Origin: Brevundimonas sp. Root1279
Lineage (GTDB): Bacteria > Pseudomonadota > Alphaproteobacteria > Caulobacterales > Caulobacteraceae
DNA length: 64,000 nt
Direction of reading: 5' to 3'
Assembly: GCF_001425945.1 (NCBI RefSeq)
Contig: NZ_LMEB01000006.1
Coordinates: forward strand, 124,001-188,000
Below the pieces are notes generated by a model, which was given only the letters and a program-made list of their open reading frames with translations, was not told the DNA's origin and did no database searches. Made by a program: the position numbers and the translations under genes. Position 1 is the stretch's first letter. Each line of letters starts with the position of its first letter. Shown piece by piece: positions 39,792 to 47,519 of this stretch.

Positions 39792-40022
39792 TCAGGCGTC
39801 CCGGTGGCCTTTCGACGAACGATAGCGGTCGTCGTGGCTATGTTTCAGATCGCGTTCGCCGCCGCCGCCCGAAACCTTGCTGTTGCGCGGATTGGTCGGG
39901 CCGCCGTCGCGGGGATCCTCGAACGCCGGCGGCTCCTGCTTGGCGTTCTGATGGCTTGAGCCAGGACCACCCCAGCGCTTCTCGTCGACGGGTTCGGGGG
40001 TATGGGGGTTGTTGTCGGCCAT
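39792..40022 (-). CDS. Small hydrophilic disordered protein
   Basis: A 76-residue protein starting MADNNPHTPEPVDEKRWGGP at ATG 40022. It is almost free of hydrophobic residues and rich in Gly, Pro, Asp, Arg, Ser and His, so it is predicted to be disordered. Its start is 2 bp after the stop of the next small gene upstream, so both form a small operon. Proteins of this style are often stress-induced, but that is a guess. Its stop abuts the SleB gene stop. Confidence 0.6.
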   Translation of the reverse strand: MADNNPHTPEPVDEKRWGGPGSSHQNAKQEPPAFEDPRDGGPTNPRNSKVSGGGGERDLKHSHDDRYRSSKGHRDA

Positions 40023-40024
40023 GA

Positions 40025-40240
40025 TCAGCGGTCCTGCACCTTCCACTGGGTGGTCAGGTTCTGGCGCAGGTTGCCGAACCGGCCCTGTGTGTCGAGGTTG
40101 ACGTCGGCGTCGCCGGGCTGCCCCGATTGAGCGCCGGTGGCGAGGTCGCGACGATCGGCGGCCATGGCCTGGTCGAGACTGCGGGCGCCCTTGTCGCCGA
40201 AGCTGCGCTGTTCCTTGGGAATGCGGGGGGCATGGGTCAT
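40025..40240 (-). CDS. Small hydrophilic protein
   Basis: A 71-residue protein from ATG 40240, preceded by a GGAGA site, beginning MTHAPRIPKEQRSFGDKGAR. It is polar and probably mostly disordered, with AADRRDLATGAQSGQPGDAD and NTQGRFGNLRQNL-like C-terminal repeats of Gln and Asn. It is the first gene of a two-gene unit with 39792-40022. No family is recognised, although the PKEQRSFGDKGARS opening looks conserved in style. Confidence 0.6.
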   Translation of the reverse strand: MTHAPRIPKEQRSFGDKGARSLDQAMAADRRDLATGAQSGQPGDADVNLDTQGRFGNLRQNLTTQWKVQDR

Positions 40241-40307
40241 CTGGGTCTCCTTCTGGGTGAGGAAAACCACTGGACAGGGTCGACGTTCCGTAGCGCCGTT
40301 CGCCGGC

Positions 40308-41168
40308 TCAGGCCGGCAGGGCGTCCAGGCCGATGTCCAACTGCGGCGCCGAATGCGTCAGCGCGCCGACGGAGATGACGTCCACGCCCGTCTCGGCGAT
40401 GGCCCGGACCGTCTCCAGACTGACCCCGCCCGAGGCCTCGAGCGTGACCCGGCCGGCGGTGCGGGCGACGGCCTCACGCAAGTCGGCCAGGGGGAAATTG
40501 TCGAGCATGATGACGTCCGGGCGCTCGGCCAGGGCCTCGTCCAGCTGATCCAGGCCGTCGACCTCGACCTCGACCTTCATCAGGTGGCCGACGGCGGCGC
40601 GGGCGCGGCGGACAGCCTCCCCCACCCCGCCGCAAACGGCGACGTGATTGTCCTTGATCAGGATGGCGTCATCCAGACCGAAGCGATGGTTCGCCCCGCC
40701 GCCGCAGTGGACGGCGTGCTTCTCCAGCGCGCGCAGGCCCGGGGTGGTCTTGCGGGTGTCGGCGATGCGCGCCTGGGTCCCGGCGACGGCGTCGACGTAG
40801 GCTCGGGTCAGGGTGGCGACGCCGCACAGCCGGCCAAGCAGGTTCAGCGCCGTGCGCTCGGCGGCCAGGAACGCCCGCGCGTCGGCCTCGGCCTCGGCCA
40901 GAACGGCGCCGGCCTCGAAGGCGTCGCCGTCCTTCAGCTTGAGGTCGACCGTCGCGCCCGGGTCCAGGGCCAGCAGGCTGAGGCGGACACAGGCGATGCC
41001 GGCCAGCACGCCCGGCTTGCGGGCGACGAAGGCGGCGCGCATGCGGGCGCCCACGGGAATGCAGGCCTGGGCGGTGACGTCGCCGGCGCGGCCGAGGTCT
41101 TCGGCCAGCGAGAGGCGGACGACCGGCTCGACGAGCAGGTCGGGAAGCTGACGGATCATTCGGCTCAT
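40308..41168 (-). CDS. nadC: Nicotinate-nucleotide pyrophosphorylase (carboxylating)
   Basis: A 286-residue enzyme converting quinolinate and PRPP to nicotinate mononucleotide, the third step of de novo NAD synthesis. ATG 41168 overlaps the nadB TGA as ATGA and gives MSRMIRQLPDLLVEPVVRLS; an ATG three codons later is an alternative. Signatures are ARIADTRKTTPGLRALEKHA and GGGANHRFGLDDAILIKDNH, then EVEVDGLDQLDEAL and VTLEASGGVSLETVRA. It is the last gene of the nad operon. Confidence 0.96.
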   Translation of the reverse strand: MSRMIRQLPDLLVEPVVRLSLAEDLGRAGDVTAQACIPVGARMRAAFVARKPGVLAGIACVRLSLLALDPGATVDLKLKDGDAFEAGAVLAEAEADARAFLAAERTALNLLGRLCGVATLTRAYVDAVAGTQARIADTRKTTPGLRALEKHAVHCGGGANHRFGLDDAILIKDNHVAVCGGVGEAVRRARAAVGHLMKVEVEVDGLDQLDEALAERPDVIMLDNFPLADLREAVARTAGRVTLEASGGVSLETVRAIAETGVDVISVGALTHSAPQLDIGLDALPA

Positions 41169-42670
41169 CCGGTGGCGGCGAGGGGCGCGGGCGCGCCCAG
41201 CCGGGTGTGGCGGGCGACGGCGTCGCGCTCCGGGAAATCGCGGCGATAGTGGCCGCCGCGGCTCTCGCGCCGGGCCAGGGCGGCCTCGGCGATCAGGCGG
41301 GCGGCGACGAGCGGCAGGGCGCCGGGGGCGTCGCGCTCGAGGGCCGCGATCAGATCGAGCGCCCGCCCCAGGCCGGCGGCGTCGCGGACCACGCCGACAT
41401 GGTCGCTCATGGCCGCGCGCAGGGCCGCCAGTTGCATCGGCGACAGGTCCGGCTGGTCGGCAGGCGACAGGATTGGTCCGGAGGCGGCGGTCTCCCCGGC
41501 GGCGGCGCGGCCGGTGCGGCGGCCGAAGGCGGCGGCCTCGAGCAGGGAGTTGGAGGCCAGGCGGTTGGCCCCGTGCACGCCCGTTGCGGCGCATTCGCCG
41601 ACCGCGAACAGGCCCGGCAGGCTGGTGCGGCCGTCCGGCCCGGCGGCGATCCCGCCCATGTGGTAGTGCGCCGCCGCAGCGACGGGGATCGGGCTTTCGC
41701 GAGGGTCCAGACCGGCGCGCATGCAGGCGGCGAATACGGCGGGGAATTCTTCCGGGAAGCGCTCGCCCACAGCGGCGCGGGCGTCGAGGAAGGCGCCGCG
41801 GCCGTCGGCGCGGGCGGCGTGGACAGCGCGGGCGACCACGTCGCGCGGCTGCAGGTCGGCGTCGGCGGCCTCGCCGAGCAGGAAGCGCTCTTCCCCGTCG
41901 ATAAGGCGGGCGCCCTCGCCGCGCAGGGCCTCGGTGGCCAGCGGCATGGGATCGAGGCCGACGTCGATGGCGGTCGGGTGGAACTGGACGAACTCGGGGT
42001 CGAGGATTTCGGCGCCGGCCTCGAAGGCGGCGGCCATGCCTTCGCCGAGCAGGGCGGACGGCGTGGTGGTGCGGGCGTAAAGCCCCCCGGCGCCGCCGGT
42101 GGCCAGGACCACGGCCGAGGCCAGCACCTCGATCCGTCGACCGGCGCGCTCGATCACTGCGCCCCGCACCCGCCCGGAGCCGTCGCGGATCAGGCCCCGC
42201 AGGCGGCCGTCTTCCCAGACCTCGACCTGGGGCGAGGCGCGGACGGCGGCGACCAGGGCGGACAGGATGGCGCGGCCGGCGCCGTCGCCGCCGACGCGGG
42301 CGACACGGGCGCGGGAGTGGGCGGCCTCCAGGCTGACCGCGAAGCCGCCGCCGGCCTCGCGGTCGAAGGGCGCGCCGAGCCCGGCCAGCCATTCCACGGT
42401 CTCGCGCCCATCGGCGGTGAGGCTGCGCGCCGCCTCGGTCTCGACCAGGCCCGCCCCGGCCGCGGCGGTGTCGGCGGCGTGCAGTGCGGCGTCATCGCCC
42501 GGCGCTACGGCGGCGGCGATGCCGCCTTGGGCCCAGGCGGACGAACAGGCTTCAAGCAGGGGAGCGGGGGTGACCAGCAGCACCTTGCGCGGACCGGCCT
42601 CGAGCGCCGCCGACAGGCCTGCAAGCCCGCCGCCGATGATCAAGGGCCCGTCATGCGCGACGCGTGTCAC
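41165..42670 (-). CDS. nadB: L-aspartate oxidase
   Basis: A 501-residue FAD enzyme that oxidises aspartate to iminoaspartate for NadA. It starts at GTG 42670, which overlaps the preceding TGA as GTGA. The FAD loop reads PLIIGGGLAGLSAALEAG, followed by SSAWAQGGIAAAVAPGD, FVQFHPTAI and the conserved HYHMGGIAAGPDGRTSLPGL. The tail RESRGGHYRRDFPERD matches the C-terminal domain shared with succinate dehydrogenase flavoproteins. All four genes of this operon overlap end to start. Confidence 0.95.
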   Translation of the reverse strand: MTRVAHDGPLIIGGGLAGLSAALEAGPRKVLLVTPAPLLEACSSAWAQGGIAAAVAPGDDAALHAADTAAAGAGLVETEAARSLTADGRETVEWLAGLGAPFDREAGGGFAVSLEAAHSRARVARVGGDGAGRAILSALVAAVRASPQVEVWEDGRLRGLIRDGSGRVRGAVIERAGRRIEVLASAVVLATGGAGGLYARTTTPSALLGEGMAAAFEAGAEILDPEFVQFHPTAIDVGLDPMPLATEALRGEGARLIDGEERFLLGEAADADLQPRDVVARAVHAARADGRGAFLDARAAVGERFPEEFPAVFAACMRAGLDPRESPIPVAAAAHYHMGGIAAGPDGRTSLPGLFAVGECAATGVHGANRLASNSLLEAAAFGRRTGRAAAGETAASGPILSPADQPDLSPMQLAALRAAMSDHVGVVRDAAGLGRALDLIAALERDAPGALPLVAARLIAEAALARRESRGGHYRRDFPERDAVARHTRLGAPAPLAATG

Positions 42671-43536
42671 TGACCGAATCCGAAGTAGCGGCCGCCGAGG
42701 TAGAGGGCGTCGGCCAGATCGTTGCTGATCGGAATCAGGGCGGTCAGGGCGACGCCCGCGCAGGCGGCGGCGGTGAGCAGGAACAGGCCGACGCTCTTGG
42801 CCGACTCGCCGCCGGTCAGCGGACGACCCTCGGGACGCCAGGCGCCGCGGCGCAGGTGGCCGTACAGCGCGAGCGCGAGGAAGGCCGCGAAGAGGTAGCT
42901 GCCGTTGATCAGGCCCCAGGCCACGACCACCACGCCGATCAGGACCATGGCCGCCTTCTCCACCATCGGATGGATGCGGGCGAGCACGGGCCCCAGCGCC
43001 TTGGAGCCGTCCAAAGGCGGGGCCGGGGCCAGGTTCACCAGGTTGATGATGGCGATGGCGAAAATGCCCTCCAGCCAGAGCGGATGGCCCTGGATGGCGA
43101 AGCCGGCGAGGAAGGGGATGGCGGCCAGCAGGCCGAAGGCGGGTCCGGCAAGGGAGACCAGCACTCCGTGCCATTCGCTGTCCGGCAGACGCTGGCTGCG
43201 CGCCACGCCGCCGAGGAAGGGGATGATGTAGATGCGCGCCGGGCCCATGCCGAGGCGGTTCATCGCCAGCACATGGCCGTACTCATGGACCAGCAAGCCC
43301 CAGATGGCGGCGACGGCGATGACCCAGCTCTGGGTGAACACCCAGATCATGCCGCCGAGCAGGAGGGTCGAAACAACCGCCCAGACAGGGTTCTGGCCCT
43401 TGTCGAGGGGCGGTTCGGCCGCCTGCACTCTCACCGGGGCCGGGGCGGGCGCGGGCTTGTGCGAGGGCGCGACGGCGGCCTCATCGGGCTTACGATCCCA
43501 GGGACCAGGGGTGCGGGGCGTGTCGGAGTCGCTCAT
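42667..43536 (-). CDS. Site-2 protease family (M50) membrane protein
   Basis: A 289-residue polytopic membrane protein with about six helices. The zinc site HExxH is in LLVHEYGHVLAMNRLGMG and the third ligand Asp is in LAPAPPLDGSKALG. The N-terminal 45 residues are Pro/Ala-rich and cytosolic. ATG 43536 overlaps the stop of the 37-codon ORF upstream. Related proteins cut transmembrane substrates such as anti-sigma factors, but the short stand-alone type seen here has no known substrate. Its place inside the nad operon is unusual. Confidence 0.88.
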   Translation of the reverse strand: MSDSDTPRTPGPWDRKPDEAAVAPSHKPAPAPAPVRVQAAEPPLDKGQNPVWAVVSTLLLGGMIWVFTQSWVIAVAAIWGLLVHEYGHVLAMNRLGMGPARIYIIPFLGGVARSQRLPDSEWHGVLVSLAGPAFGLLAAIPFLAGFAIQGHPLWLEGIFAIAIINLVNLAPAPPLDGSKALGPVLARIHPMVEKAAMVLIGVVVVAWGLINGSYLFAAFLALALYGHLRRGAWRPEGRPLTGGESAKSVGLFLLTAAACAGVALTALIPISNDLADALYLGGRYFGFGQ

Positions 43537-43646
43537 ATCTTCGACGTGGCCTTTTCCGAGCGCAGCCACAAGGCCAGCAGGGCGAGAAGCCGCAGCGATT
43601 TCCGGTCCATGTGCGCCACGACGCGGACCGGGGCGACGTAATGCAT
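43533..43646 (-). CDS. 37-residue ORF coupled to nadA and the M50 gene
   Basis: A tiny frame that starts at ATG 43646, sharing bases with the nadA stop (TGATG), and ends at TGA 43535-43533, overlapping the ATG of the M50 gene (ATGA). It begins [20 protein letters not shown] and continues with a Leu/Ala-rich stretch LLALLALWL before a charged end. Overlap at both ends, as between all other genes of this operon, suggests it is translated. It may be a short membrane-associated peptide or simply a coupling leader that hands ribosomes to the protease gene. No homologue is recognised. Confidence 0.5.
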   Translation of the reverse strand: MHYVAPVRVVAHMDRKSLRLLALLALWLRSEKATSKI

Positions 43647-44725
43647 CAGATCAGCTCCACCGCCACGTGGTGGCGGGCCTTGATGAGATCATAGCGGGCC
43701 GGGATCGCCGGCGGGGGCAGGTCGATCATGCGCTGAACCGCCAGACGGGCCCGCTCGGCCATGTCTTCCGGCACGGTGACCTCGAACTGCATGTTGAGCA
43801 GGCAGTCGCGGATATTCTCCAGCGTGATGCGCTTCATGTGCGGGCACAGGTTGCACGGGCCGATGAACTGGACGCCGGGGACATCGCCCGCGACGTTCGA
43901 GGCCATCGAGCATTCGGTGATCATCACCACCTGCTTGGGCTTCTTCGCCTCGACGAAGTCGATCATGGCCGCGGTCGAGCCGGCGAAGTCCGAGGCCGCC
44001 AGCACGTCCTCGGGGCATTCCGGGTGGGCCAGGATCTCGGCGCCCGGATAGGCGGCGCGCATGTCGGCGATGTCGGCAGCGGTGAAGCGCTCGTGCACCT
44101 CGCAGCGGCCCTTCCAAGCGATGATGCCGACCGTGGTCTGGGCGGCGACGTTGCGGGCCAGGTATTCGTCGGGGATCAGGATGACGCGGTCGACGCCCCA
44201 TTCCTTCGCCGCCCACTCCACCACCTGAACGGCGTTGGCGCTGGTGCAGCAGATGTCGGTCTCGGCCTTCACGTCGGCCGTGGTGTTCACATAGGTGACC
44301 ACCGGCAGGCCCGGGTAGCGCTGCTTGATCAGCCGCACGTCGGCGCCGGTGATCGAGGCGGCCAGCGAGCAGCCGGCGCGCAGGTCGGGGATCAGCACGG
44401 TCTTCTCGGGCGACAGGATCTTCGAAGTCTCGGCCATGAAGTGCACGCCCGCCTGGACGATCACCTTGGCCTTCGACTTCGCCGCTTCCTTGGCCAGGCC
44501 GAGGCTGTCGCCGACGTAGTCGCCGACGCCGTGGAAGATCTCGGGCGTCATGTAGTTGTGCGCCAGGATCACCGCGTCGCGCTCTCGCTTCAGCTGGTTG
44601 ATCTCGTGGATCAGCGCGGCCTGGGTCGGCCACTCCATCGGCGTGACGTGGTCGCGGACCTTGGCCCAGACGGAGGCGGTCTCCCGCTCCAGTTCCTTGG
44701 TCAGTCCGAACGCGCCATCAGCCAT
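43646..44725 (-). CDS. nadA: Quinolinate synthase
   Basis: A 359-residue iron-sulfur enzyme that condenses iminoaspartate with dihydroxyacetone phosphate to quinolinate. The three Cys ligands of its [4Fe-4S] cluster are in the [10 protein letters not shown] region, the [10 protein letters not shown] region and the [11 protein letters not shown] region. [20 protein letters not shown] is the characteristic N-terminal block. It is the first gene of the nad operon; two operator-like palindromes lie upstream of its ATG. Confidence 0.97.
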   Translation of the reverse strand: MADGAFGLTKELERETASVWAKVRDHVTPMEWPTQAALIHEINQLKRERDAVILAHNYMTPEIFHGVGDYVGDSLGLAKEAAKSKAKVIVQAGVHFMAETSKILSPEKTVLIPDLRAGCSLAASITGADVRLIKQRYPGLPVVTYVNTTADVKAETDICCTSANAVQVVEWAAKEWGVDRVILIPDEYLARNVAAQTTVGIIAWKGRCEVHERFTAADIADMRAAYPGAEILAHPECPEDVLAASDFAGSTAAMIDFVEAKKPKQVVMITECSMASNVAGDVPGVQFIGPCNLCPHMKRITLENIRDCLLNMQFEVTVPEDMAERARLAVQRMIDLPPPAIPARYDLIKARHHVAVELI

Positions 44726-44735
44726 TTCAACCCCC

Positions 44736-44756
44736 TTTTGCTCGAAATGAGCAAAT
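44736..44756 (-). promoter_or_regulatory. Operator-like palindrome proximal to nadA
   Basis: A 21-bp near-palindrome with arms TTTTGCTC and GAGCAAAT around the short centre GAAAT, ending 10 bp before the nadA start codon. On the minus strand it aligns with the distal site at 44801-44821, sharing TGCTCA and AGCA at the same spacing. Alphaproteobacterial nadABC operons are commonly controlled by a NadQ-type repressor; assigning this site to NadQ is inference. Confidence 0.6.
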
Positions 44757-44800
44757 CAGAGACCCGAAGAACGGCGGCCGGAAAGTCCTCCGCCGCCGAC

Positions 44801-44821
44801 TTATGCTCAGTTTCAGCATAA
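44801..44821 (-). promoter_or_regulatory. Operator-like palindrome distal to nadA
   Basis: Perfect seven-base arms TTATGCT and AGCATAA flank a seven-base centre CAGTTTC. The site lies 76 bp upstream of the nadA ATG and 65 bp (about six helical turns) from the proximal site. Two similar sites in this position suggest cooperative repression of the nad operon. Confidence 0.65.
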
Positions 44822-44868
44822 GCAGGGACAATCTAGGCCGATTGCCGAGGAAAGCAAGAGGGGGAGGA

Positions 44869-44956
44869 AGGTTCTAGGGGTTAGGTTCTAGGGGGTAGGC
44901 GCGCGCACGCGCCGTGCAAATGCTTCCCTAGAACCTAGAACCTGGAACCTACCCCC
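44869..44956. repeat. CTAG-rich interspersed palindromic element, copy 1
   Basis: Left arm (44869-44899) has two GGTTCTAGGGG-type units, a GC-rich centre follows, and the right arm (44926-44956) reads back as CCCTAGAACCTAGAACC and so on, giving a large imperfect hairpin. Four CTAG tetranucleotides occur in 88 bp. The right arm overlaps the last codons of the MGMT gene and supplies its TAG stop. A second copy is at 54347-54427. Confidence 0.85.
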
Positions 44957-45467
44957 TCGCCTCATGCGCCAGCAGCCAGCGCTTGCGCTCCAGGCCTCCG
45001 GCATAGCCCGTGAGCGTGCCGTTCGCGCCGATGACGCGGTGGCAGGGGACGATGACGGCGATGGGGTTCTGGCCGTTGGCGAGCCCCGCCGCCCGCACGG
45101 CCTTGGGCGAGCCGATCGCGGCGGCCAACTGGCCGTAGCTGCGGGTTTCGCCGGCCGGGATGGCGCGCAGGGCGGCCCAGACGGACTTCTGGAAGGCGGT
45201 GCCGCCGGTCTTGACGGTCAGGCCGTCGAGGGCCCGGACGTCGCCGGCGAAATAGGCCTCGACCGCTCGGCGAAGCGCCTCGGGCGCCCGGCCTTCGACC
45301 AGCGCCGCGCCGGGTGCGTGGCGGGCGAGCAGGCGCGTCATCCGCGCCTCGTAGCCGGCGAAGTCCAGGGCGCGCACGGCCCCCTCCCCGTCCGTGACCA
45401 GCAGCACCTCGCCGACCGGCGTAGAGACGCGGTCGAGGGTCAGGGTCTCAGGCTGCCCGTTTGGCAT
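44949..45467 (-). CDS. ogt: Methylated-DNA-[protein]-cysteine S-methyltransferase
   Basis: A 172-residue suicide repair protein taking methyl groups from O6-methylguanine. The active site is IVPCHRVIGANG with acceptor Cys142; the recognition helix RAAGLANGQNP and the Asn-containing hinge precede it, and ETRSYGQLAAAIG is the usual DNA-binding segment. The gene starts 20 bp inside the end of the Ada-AlkA-like gene, so translation is coupled. The last two residues (Arg-Gly) and the stop come from the CTAG-rich repeat. Confidence 0.93.
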   Translation of the reverse strand: MPNGQPETLTLDRVSTPVGEVLLVTDGEGAVRALDFAGYEARMTRLLARHAPGAALVEGRAPEALRRAVEAYFAGDVRALDGLTVKTGGTAFQKSVWAALRAIPAGETRSYGQLAAAIGSPKAVRAAGLANGQNPIAVIVPCHRVIGANGTLTGYAGGLERKRWLLAHEARG

Positions 45468-46551
45468 CGGTCTTCTCCATTAGATCGGCCGCCGACAGGC
45501 CCGCCTTGGCCAGATGCAGGGCGCCGTAGGCGCGCCAGGGCCGCCAGGCCTCGGCGCGCGTGGTCAGGGTGTCGTCTTCCAGTCGGTCGCTCGGCGTCTC
45601 GACGCCGTCGTCGACCCAGGCGCCGGGCAGGCGCAGGCCCGGCCGGGTCTCGACCACCGACGCCAGGACCGGGTCTGCGGACAGGTCCCGGGCGATGGCG
45701 TCAGGGTCGGCGGACAGGTCGAACACCCGCCGCACCCGCGCCAGCACGCCCGGCAGCGACTTGAGGTCATTGGCTTCGACCGTGACCGCGACGCGGCCGG
45801 CCTCGGCCGCCTCGACCGCGACCGAGCCCTCGGCCCCGTCGATTGCCGGATCCAGGACGCGCGACCAGCGGCGCCCCTCGACGGCGTCGCCGCGGGCGGC
45901 CAGGGCGGCGAGCATCGCCTCCCAGTCGTAGGGCGGGCGATATGGCAGGCTGAGGCTGACGCCGCCCTGGTGCTCGCGTTCGCCGCGGCGACGCAGGGCC
46001 GAGGGCGGACGGCCGTACAGCGCCTGGAAGGTCTCGTTGAAGCGTCGCACGCTGCCGAAGCCGGAGCCGAGGGCCACCTGGGCCATGGGCAGGTCGGTCT
46101 GGTGGATCAGGGCCTTGGCCAGCAGCACGCGACGGGTCTGGGCCACGCTGACCGGCGCGGCGCCGAGGTGCTGGCGGAACAGACGGCGCAGGTGGCGCTC
46201 GCCGACGCCGAGGCGTCCGGCCAGGCCGTCGACGTCGCCCTCGTCCAACGCGCCGGCCTCGATCAGGGCCAGGGCCCGGCTGACGGTGTTTGACGTCCCG
46301 CGCCAGGCGCCCATGTCCGGCGCGGTCTCGGGGCGGCAGCGCAGGCAGGCCCTGAAGCCCGCCTCTTCGGCGGCGGCGGCCGTGGGCACGAAGATCATGT
46401 TCTCGCGCTTGGGCGTGCGGGCCGGGCAGACCGGGCGGCAATAGATGCCCGTGGTCTTGACGCAGCCGAAGAAGCGGCCGTCGAAGCGCGCATCCCGCGT
46501 CAGCACCGCGCGGTAGCAGGCCTCCTGGTCGAGCTCGAGGGCGTTTTCCAT
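45448..46551 (-). CDS. Ada-AlkA fusion protein lacking the HhH-GPD glycosylase core
   Basis: A 367-residue protein, short for its type (usually 480-500). Residues 1-80 are the Ada zinc domain with Cys38, Cys42, Cys69 and Cys72 at exactly the E. coli Ada positions; Cys38 accepts methyl from phosphotriesters. Residues about 85-190 are an AraC-type helix-turn-helix (VALGSGFGSVRRFNETFQAL). Residues about 197-305 are the AlkA N-terminal domain. From LRLPGAWVDDGVE the sequence jumps to RAEAWRPWRAYGALHL, normally the end of the glycosylase domain, so the helix-hairpin-helix and catalytic Asp are absent. ATG 46551 has a GGGGGG ribosome site. Confidence 0.85.
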   Translation of the reverse strand: MENALELDQEACYRAVLTRDARFDGRFFGCVKTTGIYCRPVCPARTPKRENMIFVPTAAAAEEAGFRACLRCRPETAPDMGAWRGTSNTVSRALALIEAGALDEGDVDGLAGRLGVGERHLRRLFRQHLGAAPVSVAQTRRVLLAKALIHQTDLPMAQVALGSGFGSVRRFNETFQALYGRPPSALRRRGEREHQGGVSLSLPYRPPYDWEAMLAALAARGDAVEGRRWSRVLDPAIDGAEGSVAVEAAEAGRVAVTVEANDLKSLPGVLARVRRVFDLSADPDAIARDLSADPVLASVVETRPGLRLPGAWVDDGVETPSDRLEDDTLTTRAEAWRPWRAYGALHLAKAGLSAADLMEKTDAKRAA

Positions 46552-46552
46552 G

Positions 46553-46568
46553 CCCCCCAAGATGGGGG
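46553..46568 (-). promoter_or_regulatory. Hairpin that may mask the ribosome site of the Ada-AlkA-like gene
   Basis: On the minus strand CCCCC, a six-base loop region and GGGGGG stand directly before ATG 46551. The G-run is the only ribosome site available, and it would be paired in the folded RNA. Translation control by this hairpin is possible but untested. Confidence 0.35.
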
Positions 46569-46613
46569 AACGTCCCGCCGAAGTCTCGCGGTTTTCGGAC
46601 ATCGCCGTGACCG

Positions 46614-47519
46614 TCAGACCGCGCGCGGGTCCACCGGCAGGCCGGCCGCCTGCCTCGCCTTCATGGTGCGAAGCCAGCCGTGCAGGGCCTCGCAGTCCAG
46701 GCCGTGCATCATCAGCCGATAGCCCGACTGCAGCGTCGACAGGGCGATCATCGGGTGGCCGTTCTTGATGAAGTTCAGGTGGTAGTCCGTGCCCAGGATG
46801 CGGGCGATGTAGATGGCCACCGTCTCGTCCAGTTGCAGCGAATGTGACGCGCGGACGAAGTCGTTGCGGGGGAGCATCAGGGCGTAGAGGGGGGTGTAGA
46901 ACTCGACCGCCGTCTGCACGTCGATCTTGTTCAGCGGGCCGCGCGGGAAGGGCTCGAAGGCCGGGAATTCGTCGGAGATCATCGAGAAGTCCAGCGTCTC
47001 GGCCGGCATGATCTCGCGGCCCTCGGCGCGCAGGCGCTGGTTCAGGTCGATGATGAAGTTGAAGACGTTCAGGTCATGCTGGAGGAAAAGATTGTCCTCG
47101 ATGTCCTTCAGCTTCGTCGGGCGCAGCGGCCAGCTGGGAATGTCGCCTGCGCCGGCGTTGACCCGCATGAAGGCCAGCAGCTCGGTGCCGACGTGGAAGT
47201 GTCGCAGGATCAGGGTGTTGGTCTCGGGACTGCCGAAGAGGCGCAGCCCCCAGTGAATGGTCTTGTGCAGCAGGCCGTTGAGGTTGGGGAAGCGCGGCGA
47301 GATGGCGCGCAGCACCTTCACCACGCAGAACCACAGGATCACCAGCGGCCGCGACACCGGAAAGAGCCAGCGCCGCGACCACGAGCGGGCCCCGACCAGC
47401 AGGCAGCGCTTGGCCTCCGAATCGATCGGCAGACTCTGGTCGAGGTAGAGGGCCAGCCACGGATCCGGGTCCCGCGGATCGTGCGCCATGGTCGCGAAGG
47501 GATCGTGGACCGCGCTCAA
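46614..47519 (-). CDS. Unknown protein encoded with KAS III and diiron oxidase-like genes
   Basis: A 301-residue protein of no family I can name with certainty. It opens MSAVHDPFATMAHDPRDPDP, has a hydrophobic stretch at about residues 55-72 (SRPLVILWFCVVKVLRA) that could anchor it to the membrane, and is then mostly helical. His residues cluster at 85, 89, 107 and 109 (LLHKTIHW, LRHFHVGTE), and more follow at 148, 226, 247, 255, 272 and 280, which could bind metal. The start overlaps the diiron protein gene by four bases, so it is the third gene of a tight operon and probably acts on the same compound. Its TGA region ends 63 bp from the Ada-AlkA-like start. Confidence 0.8.
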   Translation of the reverse strand: MSAVHDPFATMAHDPRDPDPWLALYLDQSLPIDSEAKRCLLVGARSWSRRWLFPVSRPLVILWFCVVKVLRAISPRFPNLNGLLHKTIHWGLRLFGSPETNTLILRHFHVGTELLAFMRVNAGAGDIPSWPLRPTKLKDIEDNLFLQHDLNVFNFIIDLNQRLRAEGREIMPAETLDFSMISDEFPAFEPFPRGPLNKIDVQTAVEFYTPLYALMLPRNDFVRASHSLQLDETVAIYIARILGTDYHLNFIKNGHPMIALSTLQSGYRLMMHGLDCEALHGWLRTMKARQAAGLPVDPRAV

